DNA of 54,096 bases from Oscillatoria salina IIICB1 (GTDB lineage Bacteria > Cyanobacteriota > Cyanobacteriia > Cyanobacteriales > SIO1D9): assembly GCF_020144665.1 (NCBI RefSeq), contig NZ_JAAHBQ010000029.1, positions 19,670 to 73,765 on the forward strand, written 5' to 3'. Under the pieces are notes generated by a model. It saw only the letters and a program-made list of their open reading frames with translations, made no database searches and was not told where the DNA came from. Numbering within the stretch: the first letter of the stretch is position 1; every line of letters begins with the position of its first letter. Both the position numbers and the translations under genes were made by a program. Positions 21,957 to 32,276 of this stretch are shown piece after piece.

Positions 21957-22156
21957 TTATTTTTAATTTCCCGATAAATTTCCCTCGCCGTTTTCTCCCC
22001 AAACATTTTTTCCTTTAACTCCAAATAATCCACTGATTGCGACATGGTTTCCCTAAAGAAAAATGCAGCTTTAGCAATACCCAGGCGATCGATAATTGCC
22101 CGAACACTTTCAGTTCTAACCGATGCCATTTCCGGCACAATTAACTTTTGAACCAT
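21950..22156 (-). CDS. Small antitoxin-like protein, partner of the PIN-domain gene
   Basis: 68 residues from the ATG at 22156. TTAGGAGGAT just upstream is a strong ribosome-binding site and overlaps the stop of the PIN gene, so the two are coupled. A longer frame to 22195 exists but lacks such a site. The sequence (MVQKLIVPEMASVRTESVRA and onward, charged and helical) is not from a family I can name. Position after a PIN toxin suggests antitoxin function. In most VapBC pairs the antitoxin comes first, so the order here is reversed. Confidence 0.65.
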   Translation of the reverse strand: MVQKLIVPEMASVRTESVRAIIDRLGIAKAAFFFRETMSQSVDYLELKEKMFGEKTAREIYREIKNNQ

Positions 22157-22166
22157 CTTTATCCTC

Positions 22167-22604
22167 CTAAAAAGAACTAAGAACGCTATTAACAAAATCC
22201 GTTGGACTTTTAACCATTATAGCGCCCTCATACCTTTTAATTATTTTATCATCGCAAGTAATGAAAAAATCCACACCTAAACTTTCAGCACTCGCCAAAT
22301 GCAGCGAATCCATTCCCTTAATCCCTATATTAGCTTCTATTTCCTCCGCTCTTACCAGCAACTTTTCATTCAAACTTTGGAAAGACTTAGCCTCCTGTAA
22401 AACACTTTCAACAAAAACCCGTCGTTCATTATATGGGTTGTTATTAGTTTCTGCTACTAAAGCCTCCGATGAGATAACTTCCACTACTCGATTTTCAATT
22501 AGCAAAAATATCAGCGTCATTGACACCGATTCTAAGTAGATTCTTGCCTGAGACTGGTCGTCAAATATTCTATTTAATGCGCTAGTATCTAAATAGAGTT
22601 TCAT
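22167..22604 (-). CDS. PIN-domain ribonuclease, VapC-like toxin
   Basis: 145 residues. PIN signature: LYLDTSALNR at the N-terminus (D6), a glutamate in SSEALVAE, KGMDSLHLASA in the middle (third acidic residue) and FFITCDDK near the C-terminus. These residues bind Mg/Mn in PIN nucleases, which as VapC toxins cleave specific RNAs. It lies between two small genes on the same strand, 52 bases after the 22657-22866 gene and overlapping the ribosome-binding site of the 21950-22156 gene. Confidence 0.85.
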   Translation of the reverse strand: MKLYLDTSALNRIFDDQSQARIYLESVSMTLIFLLIENRVVEVISSEALVAETNNNPYNERRVFVESVLQEAKSFQSLNEKLLVRAEEIEANIGIKGMDSLHLASAESLGVDFFITCDDKIIKRYEGAIMVKSPTDFVNSVLSSF

Positions 22605-22656
22605 CGTTTAACTTGTCATCTAATACTTCAAAAACAACTAACTGTCATTATTAACC

Positions 22657-22866
22657 CTAGTAAATGGCTTTCTTCCAACCCAAAGGCACGTTTACCTCTA
22701 AAATAGGTAAAGGCTTTAATTCTTCTTGCCGAACTTCTACTACTAATATTTCTCTTTCAGATAACTGCACTGAAAGTGTCGTCCTCTCCTTTAGTAATTT
22801 GAGAAAATACTCAACAGAAAAAGATTGAATATTGAAAATATTCAAGACTCGATTAGCATCACTCAT
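22657..22866 (-). CDS. Small hypothetical protein in the PIN operon
   Basis: 69 residues (MSDANRVLNIFNIQSFSVEY and onward). No recognised domain. It is first in a three-gene minus-strand run with the PIN toxin and the 68-residue gene. It could be a second antitoxin or an accessory factor. Weak ribosome-binding site. Confidence 0.5.
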   Translation of the reverse strand: MSDANRVLNIFNIQSFSVEYFLKLLKERTTLSVQLSEREILVVEVRQEELKPLPILEVNVPLGWKKAIY

Positions 22867-23089
22867 TGTTCAGGTTACTAAACTCAATTTTATTTTTATT
22901 ATAGTAGTTATTGTAGAGATCGAGACAGATTTAATAAACTCAAAAGTAATAAGTTAGCTTAATGCCCTTAATCGTAATTTTTTTTCTAAATACAACTGTA
23001 ACCGAATCAAAAATATGCTATCATTAAATAAAATAGTTTTAGTTAATATCCAAAACAATCTGACCCCAAATGAAAGCTTGCCAAATATC

Positions 23090-23375
23090 AATAGTCGCGA
23101 GCGATCGCGTAAATCTATCTAATAACTGACGCGAATTTACTCACCTTACTCACTAAATAACTATGAACTACAATTGCCGACTTGCAACTCCTGCTGACAG
23201 CCCAAAACTTGTTCCTTTTTGGCAAAACTTTGCTCAAGAAAGAGCGGCTGTTGACCCTTCAATAATTGTCAAACCTAACTTCAACTTTGAAAAATACATC
23301 CAAAATTAACTTGACAAATCGCTTTCTTTTTGCTATTTAGTCGAACAGCAAAACAACGAGCAAAAGACAATAAAT
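23090..23375 (+). repeat. Direct repeat copy A: GNAT 5' part with upstream sequence
   Basis: About 285 bp repeated at about 24291-24563. It includes GTCGCGAGCGATCGCGTAAA upstream and roughly the first 210 bases of a GNAT gene. The two copies bracket the xisH-xisI pair, so that pair sits between directly repeated flanks. Confidence 0.8.
23163..23374 (+). pseudogene. GNAT acetyltransferase pseudogene (5' fragment)
   Basis: Nearly identical to the first 210 bases of the intact gene at 24352. Codon 49 has changed from CAA to TAA (23307-23309), and similarity stops just before xisH. It cannot make a functional acetyltransferase. Confidence 0.85.
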
Positions 23376-23384
23376 TGTTCCATA

Positions 23385-23819
23385 ATGCCAGCTAGAGATG
23401 CTTACCATACCAACTTAATTAACGCTCTGGTAAAAGATAACTGGAGCATAACCGACGACCCTTACTTTATTAAGTGGGGGACTAGAGATATGTATATTGA
23501 TTTGGGTGCTTCTTTACTTCTGGCAGCAGAAAAAGAAGAGGTGAAAATAGCAGTAGAACTAAAAAGTTTTGCAGGTGCTTCCCCAATGAACGACTTAGAA
23601 AATGCTGTTGGTCAGTATATCGTTTACCATGATGTACTCGAAAAAACGAACCCAGACAGAATTCTCTACTTAGCAGTAGATGAAGAAGCTTATGCTGGAA
23701 TATTCAGCGAACCCATCGGCAAACTCATGCTAGAAAATCAGCGCTTAAATTTAGTAGCTTTCCACAAATTAGAGGAGGTAATTATTGAATGGATACCATC
23801 AGTAAATATCAACAAATAA
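23385..23819 (+). CDS. xisH: XisH family protein
   Basis: 144 residues, XisH family. MPARDAYHTNLINALVKDNW, WGTRDMYIDLGA, EVKIAVELKSF and NAVGQYIVY are typical and resemble a restriction-endonuclease-like fold (D/E-x-K pattern in VELKSF). It overlaps xisI by 31 bases; AGAGGAGG for xisI lies within its 3' end. It is flanked by a broken and an intact copy of the same GNAT gene. Confidence 0.9.
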   Translation: MPARDAYHTNLINALVKDNWSITDDPYFIKWGTRDMYIDLGASLLLAAEKEEVKIAVELKSFAGASPMNDLENAVGQYIVYHDVLEKTNPDRILYLAVDEEAYAGIFSEPIGKLMLENQRLNLVAFHKLEEVIIEWIPSVNINK

Positions 23820-24249
23820 TCGAGAAAATAATCGGCGACTATGCTCAATTGCGCTATTCCTATAGCGAAGTAGAGAGAAAAACGGTTTTCGACCGAGAAC
23901 AAAACCATTATTTATTAATGATTTTGGGAGTAGAGGGTCATAAAATGGTTCATGGTTGCATACTTCATCTGGAAATAAAAGGCGATAAAATTTGGATTCA
24001 TCGCGACGGAACTGAAGATGGTATCGCTAACGAGTTAGTAGCAGCAGGGGTTCCCCAAGACAAAATTGTTTTAGGGTTTTATACCCCCGAAAAACGCAAG
24101 ATAACAGATTTTGCAGTTTGTTAATTTGAGGAGGGTTTTCGGGTCAAGATTTACGATCGCCCCCTTCCCCCAAAACCAACCAACCAAAAAAAACCGTGAC
24201 AAACACAATAACCATCCCCCAAACCTACACCCAAAGACAAGTAACCCTA
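23748..24249 (+). repeat. Direct repeat copy 2: xisI with its flanks
   Basis: Partner of 21431-21931; see that entry. The copies differ by a few point changes and diverge after GTAACCCTA. Confidence 0.85.
23789..24124 (+). CDS. xisI: XisI family protein, paired with XisH
   Basis: 111 residues. Translationally coupled to xisH (overlap 31 bases). Same family and nearly the same sequence as the orphan at 21473-21808. This is the intact xisH-xisI pair. Confidence 0.9.
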   Translation: MDTISKYQQIIEKIIGDYAQLRYSYSEVERKTVFDREQNHYLLMILGVEGHKMVHGCILHLEIKGDKIWIHRDGTEDGIANELVAAGVPQDKIVLGFYTPEKRKITDFAVC

Positions 24250-24321
24250 TTAATGTACCCACTAATTCCCCTGTGGAAAGCCCTCGTCCACAGTCGCGAG
24301 CGATCGCGTAAATCTATTTAA
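24196..24321 (+). pseudogene. N-terminal remnant of an acetyltransferase-like gene, copy 2
   Basis: Same leader as 21879-21956 but with GTG in place of ATG. It reads VTNTITIPQTYTQRQVTL, then unrelated codons, and stops at 24319-24321. A truncated remnant carried along by the xisI duplication. Confidence 0.5.
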
Positions 24322-24351
24322 TAACTTACTCACCTTACTCACCAAACAACG

Positions 24352-25362
24352 ATGAACTACACTTGCCGACTTGCAACTCCTGCTGACAGCCCAAAACTTG
24401 TCCCTTTTTGGCAAAACTTTGCTCAAGAAAGAGCGGCTGTTGACCCTTCAATGATTGTCAAACCTAACTTCAACTTTGAAAAATATATCCAAAATCAACT
24501 TGACAAACCGCTTTCTTTTTGCTACCTACTCGAACAGCAAAACAACGAGCAAAAAACAATTGTTGGTTGCTTATTTATTTACTTTTACGATGAAGCACCA
24601 CCACCGGATCTTCCCAGCGAATTAGTTACCGAACACGAACAAGAAAATCTTTTTCTTCCCCGTCGCGTAGCTTCAGTTTTAGGAATGTACGTCCACCCAG
24701 AACATCGCCATCCTGAAGCAATTAAACTGCTTACTAATGCTGGAATAGGGAAAGCTGAAGAGATGAAAGTTAACGACATTGACTTGCTTATTGGTGCAGA
24801 CCAAACAGGTATTCAAGCATTATTACAACGGGCTGGTTTTACTAAAGCTGCTGTTCAGTATACCAAACATTATTCACTACCCGATGATGCTGATTTACCC
24901 AGCTTACATCCTCCCCATCCAGAAATCGATTTTCCTGAAGTTCCTACTCCTAATGCTATTCCTTTACATGACCCTCAAACTCATGCTTTAGTTCGCAACC
25001 CTCAAGGGGAACCTGTCTTTCTTTTTCCCTTAAAAGATGACCAAGGAGAACTAATAAAACTATCTAATGAATTACCCATTTATTCTACTCCTGTACGTGA
25101 CCCTCAAACTCAAGATTTTGTTTTCGATAAAAATGGCGAATTAGTTGTTTGTCCTGTCCTGCGCGACGAAAATAATCAAGTAGTAGAATATCAAGGTATT
25201 CCACAATTTCATCCTCCTGCTTATCAAAAGGTTTCGGGAAAAATAACTCTCAAACAAGATAGTGACGGAAATTATGTTTTCTCTGATATTGAGTTAAATT
25301 CAGACGGGAAAATTCTCCGAAGTCCCGACGGACAGCCAATTTTTAAGTCACCTCTATTTTGA
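24352..25362 (+). CDS. GNAT-family N-acetyltransferase with a C-terminal beta-rich extension
   Basis: 336 residues. The first 190 or so are GNAT-like: MNYTCRLATPADSPKLVPFW at the start, VLGMYVHPEHRHPEA in the core, then NDIDLLIGADQTGIQALLQRAGF. The usual R/Q-x-x-G-x-G/A acetyl-CoA loop is not clearly recognisable. Residues about 200-336 hold three or four units of the form (D)PQT...V.(N/D).(G)(E/D)..(F/V).P, e.g. DPQTHALVRNPQGEPVF and DPQTQDFVFDKNGELVV, likely a small repeat domain. Substrate unknown. A 5' fragment of the same gene lies at 23163. Confidence 0.65.
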   Translation: MNYTCRLATPADSPKLVPFWQNFAQERAAVDPSMIVKPNFNFEKYIQNQLDKPLSFCYLLEQQNNEQKTIVGCLFIYFYDEAPPPDLPSELVTEHEQENLFLPRRVASVLGMYVHPEHRHPEAIKLLTNAGIGKAEEMKVNDIDLLIGADQTGIQALLQRAGFTKAAVQYTKHYSLPDDADLPSLHPPHPEIDFPEVPTPNAIPLHDPQTHALVRNPQGEPVFLFPLKDDQGELIKLSNELPIYSTPVRDPQTQDFVFDKNGELVVCPVLRDENNQVVEYQGIPQFHPPAYQKVSGKITLKQDSDGNYVFSDIELNSDGKILRSPDGQPIFKSPLF

Positions 25363-25456
25363 ATTAGAATAGTCAGCTTAAGTTGATTGACACTGGAGTT
25401 TTTCTAACATGGGTGAATAAGCTAATAACAACAATAAATAGTAGAAATATTTGGCT

Positions 25457-25547
25457 TAATCTTTGTCTCTAATTATGCTTGAAACGAGTCAAGTTCAAGC
25501 AATATGTCTAATTTTGTAAATTTCTCTTGACTAGGAGACAAAGATTA
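25457..25547. repeat. Inverted repeat with 13-base arms upstream of the winged-helix gene
   Basis: TAATCTTTGTCTC at 25457-25469 and its exact complement GAGACAAAGATTA at 25535-25547. A nested pair, CTTGAA...TTCAAG, lies in between (25479-25499), and TCTC-TTGACTAG-GAGA lies at the right arm. It ends 36 bases before the start of the 25584 gene, so it may be a regulatory RNA structure or a small degenerate element. Confidence 0.55.
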
Positions 25548-25583
25548 GTCAAAATTGCTGAAAACTAGCTCGATTCTAGTTCA

Positions 25584-26141
25584 ATGGCTGCAAAAGAACA
25601 ATTACCCAGTGTTGAAGAGTTGAAGCATTCAGTAGCTTCAATCAATTTCCTGGCTGACTATTTATTCGGCGAGGTAGATTCTCCAATTAAACAACAATTC
25701 AAAGCCAATGCTTTAGCCCAACAACATCCAGAAACCACAGCCATAGTAAAATTAGCTACAGATTTAATTGCCCAGTCTGATCCCTTACCACCGGAGGAAT
25801 TACTTACCGTCACCCAATTAGCAACCAAATTGAGTGACATCTTGAGTAAGAAAATTAGTGCAAAACAAGTCAACTCAGCATTAGTTGAATTAGGTTTCCA
25901 GGAAACTCACCCCAATCAATCTCGCTCTTGGCAACTTACAGAAGCTGGAACCGAGTATGGTTTAGTCTTAGCGACAACCAGCAAAACTAACTCTTGGAGT
26001 GGAACACGAGTCAAGTGGTTTGAGAAAGTTATCTCACCCCTCACAGAATACTTTTCTGACCATACAGATGTACCAAGTTCAGCTACTAATGGTCGTAATT
26101 CCAGAAAACCCATCGGTGGCGCACCTCAACTCTTATCTTAA
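25584..26141 (+). CDS. Small protein with a winged-helix (KilAC/antirepressor-like) domain
   Basis: 185 residues. The central part, LLTVTQLATKLS...KKISAKQVNSALVELGFQ, then SWQLTEAGTEYG, fits the winged-helix C-terminal domain of phage antirepressor (KilAC) proteins. The N-terminal 80 residues are helical with no recognised domain, and the C-terminus is a disordered tail. Probably DNA-binding. No phage genes surround it. A GC-rich hairpin follows 26 bases after the stop. Confidence 0.55.
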   Translation: MAAKEQLPSVEELKHSVASINFLADYLFGEVDSPIKQQFKANALAQQHPETTAIVKLATDLIAQSDPLPPEELLTVTQLATKLSDILSKKISAKQVNSALVELGFQETHPNQSRSWQLTEAGTEYGLVLATTSKTNSWSGTRVKWFEKVISPLTEYFSDHTDVPSSATNGRNSRKPIGGAPQLLS

Positions 26142-26166
26142 GACGATTGAGCAAATATTTGACTGC

Positions 26167-26198
26167 TCCCCTCCCTCCGCGTTGCTAAAGGGAGGGGA
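26167..26198 (+). terminator. 10-bp perfect hairpin after the winged-helix gene
   Basis: TCCCCTCCCT pairs with AGGGAGGGGA around a 12-base loop and is followed by TTCTTAAG. The position fits a terminator, but the T-tract is poor. Similar CT-rich hairpins occur as dispersed elements in cyanobacteria, so it may be one of those. Confidence 0.5.
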
Positions 26199-26400
26199 TT
26201 CTTAAGCCATCCAAAAATAGACTCTTAAAGGCGTAGTCAAAGCGCCCCTACTGACTCCTTTGAGAGAAAATTTCAAAGTCGCCGCTACTTTTGTAAATCT
26301 CCATCTCTTTAGAGCCCAGAGAAGTTAAACAAGATAACAATACCGGCGATCGCCGGTTCGGTCTAGATGTATTGACACTATTAGGGGTCGAGGTGGATGT

Positions 26401-26505
26401 TATAGCAGAGAACGAATTAGTTAGGACATCCTCATTTTCGGAAAACCTTGCTAGCATAGGCTCTCATCACTGTTTACTGTTCACTGTTTACTGTTTACTG
26501 CTATA
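26401..26505 (+). mobile_element. MITE-like element, copy A
   Basis: Begins TATAGCAG and ends CTGCTATA, so the ends are inverted copies; TA may be the target duplication. The same sequence lies in reverse orientation at 40289-40379. This copy has an extra 14 bases in a 7-bp short tandem repeat (TGTTTAC units). No coding capacity. The two copies bracket the effector operon, cas2 and cas1a. Confidence 0.75.
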
Positions 26506-26752
26506 CCATCACACCCCTCCCATCCGAAACCGAGCGTGAGCGGTGAGATCCTTTCCTGGCTCAGATTGGTAAATAAATGTTAATTTTAAGCAAGTTTTGC
26601 CAAAAAATAGTTTTCTAGTTCAGAAAGATCGATAGCAGCGTCTAACAAGCTACCCAAATGCGATCGCAGTTTTGTTATTCGCACCGAAAAAGTGATAGGG
26701 CGATCGCCCTTATGATACAACCGAAACAACAGGATCTAACTAGGTACTTACT

Positions 26753-29700
26753 GTGAATGTAGATCGTTATCAACTTTATGTTTTACTGTCGGGCTTTGCT
26801 AACACTGAAGTACGCCAGCAAATTTGCGCACAGTTGCCATCTCTGCAAGGACAGAGAGAAAACTTAGAACAGAATTGGGAGCAAATTACCCAATTAGCTA
26901 GAGAGATTGCTAGTTCGTCAGATCGAGTTAATCTGCAAACAGAAGCCGACGTACTACGGGATACTTGCAAACATCCCTTCAGTGGAGCCGCACAAACAAT
27001 TAACGCAGATATCTCCCCAGATAGTTTCGATTGTAGCATTATTGCCCAAGAAACTGACATTAAAAAAGTTTATTGGTGGTTTTGGCGATTCTATCCAGAA
27101 ATTTTAGCTACCACACAACGAGATTTTTTACTAACTCCCGCTCACCCAATTTTACCAGATTGTCCGGAACCGAGTTATCGAAGTACAATTGCTGCTTTAT
27201 TAGGTGCAATGTATCCTCCTGGTAAAGACTTAAATCAACCAGAACACCCTTATTTACTCATCTTTACTTTTTCCCCAGTCCAGGAAATTATCAAAGCCTC
27301 ACGTAAATTTCTTGACTTTTGGTCTGGCTCATATTTACTCCACTATTTAAGTGCCAAACTTTGTTGGTATATTGCTTGTAAATACAGTCCCGATGCAGTT
27401 ATCACTCCTTCTTTATGGAGTCAAGAAATTATTGATGCTTTGATGGTCAAAGAATTTGACAATGATAATTCTACCATTTTTCGCGATACTTTTCAACAGT
27501 ATTCACGCGATAATTGCGACCCAGTTAAGCGTTTTCAGGAACAGAAATCTACCAGTTTAGTTACCGCCGGATTTCCTAATGTTATCACCGCTTTAGTTCC
27601 CGGTAAACAAGCAGCAATTGACTTAGGAAAAAAACTAAAATGCCAATTAAAAAAAGAATGGTCAAATATCGCCACTAAAGTCCGCGAAGATATTAAAGCG
27701 AAAGTACAAGATGCTGTCGAAAATAATGGCGATTTGTGGGAAACAATTTTAGAAGAATTTCCTCATGCCCATCCTAGCCCTTATGTTGAAGAATTACAAA
27801 AATTGCACCAGGGAGGGTGTTGGGAATGGAATCAACTTTGGGATGCTCAAATAAAGAATACCTGGCAATGTTATTGGAGTGCAATCCCCCTAGGAAACCC
27901 CGAAATTGACTTAAGTATATCTCTTACCGACAACCCAGATAACTATCAAGAATGGAAAGAAAATCAAAACCAAATTGCCCTTCCACGCTTCAATCAAACT
28001 ATCCCCACAGTGGTAGAAGAAACTGCTTATTCCCTAGTTAATATTGGCACCTGGTGGGGAAGCCTTCAAGCCAGATTAGGACAAAGCATTCAAGCAGTAA
28101 AAAATACTCGTACTTGGAAGATTCCCGCAGCCCCAGGAGAACGTTCAACTATCTCCGGTCAATTTAGTGCCGTTCACCCTAGTTTACATTACCATGAAAC
28201 ATTCAAAGAAGGTGGAGGATTACCAGAAAGTTCCATGCGCTTATTTTGGCAAGTAATGGCAATTGTATATCCAGGTTTATTCAATGGTTCAGAAAAGCTA
28301 AATGCGCTTGAATTAACTAAACGAATGGCTTGGGAATACGGCGGTGTAGCCGAGTCGTTAGGGATAGATTTAACAGGAGAAGAAAATGATCCAGTGCCTA
28401 GCGAAGAGGAAGATTTAGAACAGGAAAATAATCGAAAAAATAGTTCTGAAATAGACTACGAAAAATTAATTCGCTTCCCTAATCTTAGCTCAATTGCTGC
28501 CGCCAAATTTGCTTACGAACATCCAGGAATAGTGCGCCAGTATTGGACAAATCTCAATCGATTAATGAACTCTAAGCAACCTAATTCGCAAGAAAAAATA
28601 TTTGATCCGCAGTTACGAAGAAAGTTTCGCTCAAAAACGCGACGAGACTTTCAAGTACCTAAAACTGACCGAGAAATTCCCGGATATAACGGAGTGATGT
28701 TTTCTAGTAAATGGTTAGCAGACGATCTGAGTTTAAACCAAAGTGAATCTAACAACAATTTACAAAAGCTACGTGAAATAGTCAATCAAGCACATAAAGA
28801 CTGTGGTTTCAACAACGGTTCTCCGGCTGATTGGTGGGTAATTGTTCTCGCAGATGGAGACAGTATGGGTAAATATGTTTCTGGTTCAAAAATGGAAAAA
28901 TATTCTGAGTATCTTGTTCTCGATGCTATTGAGAACACAACTAAAAATTCAGCTAATTTTGAGGAACTTCTCAATACGAAAAAACGTATGGGACCTGCAA
29001 CTCATGTGGGACTAAATCGCGCGCTTTTAGACTTTTCTAATCGTCTTGTGCCTTATCTTACAGAAAAACGTTTTTGTGGTAGGGTAGTTTATAGTGGTGG
29101 CGATGATGTAATGGCAGTTTTGCCATTAGCAGATTTACCTGAATTTCTCTTATCTTTACGTGCGGCTTGGTGTGGTGGAAAAGACCCACAAAATGAGTTT
29201 ACCAGTAAAGGTGGTTATTGGCATCCAAACTCTCAATTAGAAGGTTTACCTTCCCGTCCTCATTTTACAATGGGTGAAGGTGCAACTATGAGTATGGGAA
29301 TTGTAATTGCTCACAAAAGTGTTCCTTTACCAACTGTCTTAGAAAATCTCTGGGAAGCGGAAAAAGAACGAGCGAAAAAATTAGCAGGTAAAGATGGTTT
29401 GTGCTTCCGAGTTATTTATGGTGGTGGTAATACTTTAGAAGCTTTGATGAAAGGAGATTTACTCGATTCTTGGTGGAATTTTTTGCAAAATTACTCACAA
29501 GTGGATTTTAGTCCTTTGTTGTATCGACTTGCTGAAGAATTACCTCGTCACGCAGCAATAACCGAGTCAGATTGTTTGTTATCTAGAGCAACCGAAGTTA
29601 TTCTTTCTCGACGGGAGCAAACTTTGTCTGATACAACTAAAGAGGCTTTACTTGACTGGGTTAATTGTTGGGAAGCGTGGGCTTATCAAACTCAACACAA

Positions 29701-29812
29701 ACTGGGAAAAGATGCACTGGGTACTCAAGAAAAGGATTTGGCTTATTTGTTACGATTTAGTGCTTTCTGGGTCGATAAAATGATGCAGTTTCACGAATGG
29801 TCTTCTGAGTAA
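26753..29812 (+). CDS. cmr2: Type III-B CRISPR Cas10/Cmr2, GGDD intact, no HD motif seen
   Basis: 1,019 residues, GTG start (MNVDRYQLY). Cmr2 hallmarks: LLIFTFSPVQEIIKASRKFLD in the first Palm region, VLADGDSMGKYVSG near residue 700 and YSGGDDVMAVLPL with G782-G783-D784-D785. GGDD is the cyclase site that makes cyclic oligoadenylates when target RNA binds. No HD dipeptide or HD-nuclease signature is visible in the N-terminal part, so single-stranded DNase activity is doubtful. It is first in a plus-strand operon with cmr3, cmr4, cmr5 and the cmr6/cmr1 fusion. The C-terminal part is helical. Confidence 0.95.
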   Translation: MNVDRYQLYVLLSGFANTEVRQQICAQLPSLQGQRENLEQNWEQITQLAREIASSSDRVNLQTEADVLRDTCKHPFSGAAQTINADISPDSFDCSIIAQETDIKKVYWWFWRFYPEILATTQRDFLLTPAHPILPDCPEPSYRSTIAALLGAMYPPGKDLNQPEHPYLLIFTFSPVQEIIKASRKFLDFWSGSYLLHYLSAKLCWYIACKYSPDAVITPSLWSQEIIDALMVKEFDNDNSTIFRDTFQQYSRDNCDPVKRFQEQKSTSLVTAGFPNVITALVPGKQAAIDLGKKLKCQLKKEWSNIATKVREDIKAKVQDAVENNGDLWETILEEFPHAHPSPYVEELQKLHQGGCWEWNQLWDAQIKNTWQCYWSAIPLGNPEIDLSISLTDNPDNYQEWKENQNQIALPRFNQTIPTVVEETAYSLVNIGTWWGSLQARLGQSIQAVKNTRTWKIPAAPGERSTISGQFSAVHPSLHYHETFKEGGGLPESSMRLFWQVMAIVYPGLFNGSEKLNALELTKRMAWEYGGVAESLGIDLTGEENDPVPSEEEDLEQENNRKNSSEIDYEKLIRFPNLSSIAAAKFAYEHPGIVRQYWTNLNRLMNSKQPNSQEKIFDPQLRRKFRSKTRRDFQVPKTDREIPGYNGVMFSSKWLADDLSLNQSESNNNLQKLREIVNQAHKDCGFNNGSPADWWVIVLADGDSMGKYVSGSKMEKYSEYLVLDAIENTTKNSANFEELLNTKKRMGPATHVGLNRALLDFSNRLVPYLTEKRFCGRVVYSGGDDVMAVLPLADLPEFLLSLRAAWCGGKDPQNEFTSKGGYWHPNSQLEGLPSRPHFTMGEGATMSMGIVIAHKSVPLPTVLENLWEAEKERAKKLAGKDGLCFRVIYGGGNTLEALMKGDLLDSWWNFLQNYSQVDFSPLLYRLAEELPRHAAITESDCLLSRATEVILSRREQTLSDTTKEALLDWVNCWEAWAYQTQHKLGKDALGTQEKDLAYLLRFSAFWVDKMMQFHEWSSE

Positions 29813-29843
29813 AGAAATATTTGAAGTTGATGCTTGTTGTTGA

Positions 29844-31792
<1,949 letters not shown>

Positions 31793-31835
31793 CTAATTGA
31801 TTGCTACCAGAAAATAGTTGAATTTGGAGAAAAAA

Positions 31836-32249
31836 ATGCCAGAAGAATTGTTCGATCCGCGAGAAATTAGCAAAGAAGTTTATCACAAACTATCAGAAAT
31901 AAGGAGTAACGAAAATGATAATCATCAGCGACTTAAAGAACAATATAGTCAGTCAGTAGAACTGTATACTTACTTGGCAACTTGGGGAATGTTACGTTTA
32001 AAAGCTGAAGAATTTGCTCCCAATCCTGACGGAAAACGAGATGCAATTATTGCTTATTTTCAAGTTCTCACGAAAATAACTGAAATTAAGCCCTTATTAG
32101 GGGAAAATAGCTTAGATACCTTAATAGCTATGGAACCTGAAGATTATCTCGGATTTACAGGTTTAGGCTTACAAGTAGCACGCGAGTTTGCATTTTGGGC
32201 GTTAGCTGTTTATGCCGATGTAAAAGCTGAAGCAGAATCAGCAAATTAA
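31836..32249 (+). CDS. cmr5: Type III-B small subunit Cmr5
   Basis: 137 residues, all helical. Start at the ATG 31836, preceded by GGAG at 31826-31829; a TTG at 31818 is in frame but less likely. LYTYLATWGMLRLKAEEFAP and the ending AREFAFWALAVYADVKAEAE fit Cmr5. The small subunit lines the minor filament facing the target RNA. Confidence 0.88.
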   Translation: MPEELFDPREISKEVYHKLSEIRSNENDNHQRLKEQYSQSVELYTYLATWGMLRLKAEEFAPNPDGKRDAIIAYFQVLTKITEIKPLLGENSLDTLIAMEPEDYLGFTGLGLQVAREFAFWALAVYADVKAEAESAN

Positions 32250-32276
32250 TTAATATTGTTTACCCTGAGTAAGAAA

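Larger units (their letters stand above)
26142..26752. other. Intergenic region upstream of the cmr operon
   Basis: About 610 bases without a gene. It holds the hairpin at 26167-26198, a palindrome around HIP1 (ACCGGCGATCGCCGGT, 26342-26357), the MITE-like element at 26401-26505 and a second HIP1 palindrome (AGGGCGATCGCCCT, 26697-26710) just before cmr2. The cmr promoter should lie here; no confident -35/-10 pair was found. Confidence 0.5.

Noticed and set aside
24071-24311. Short frames on both strands after the second xisI
   Set aside because: They fall in the duplicated flank with gene remnants; no start signals or family resemblance beyond the truncated GNAT leader.
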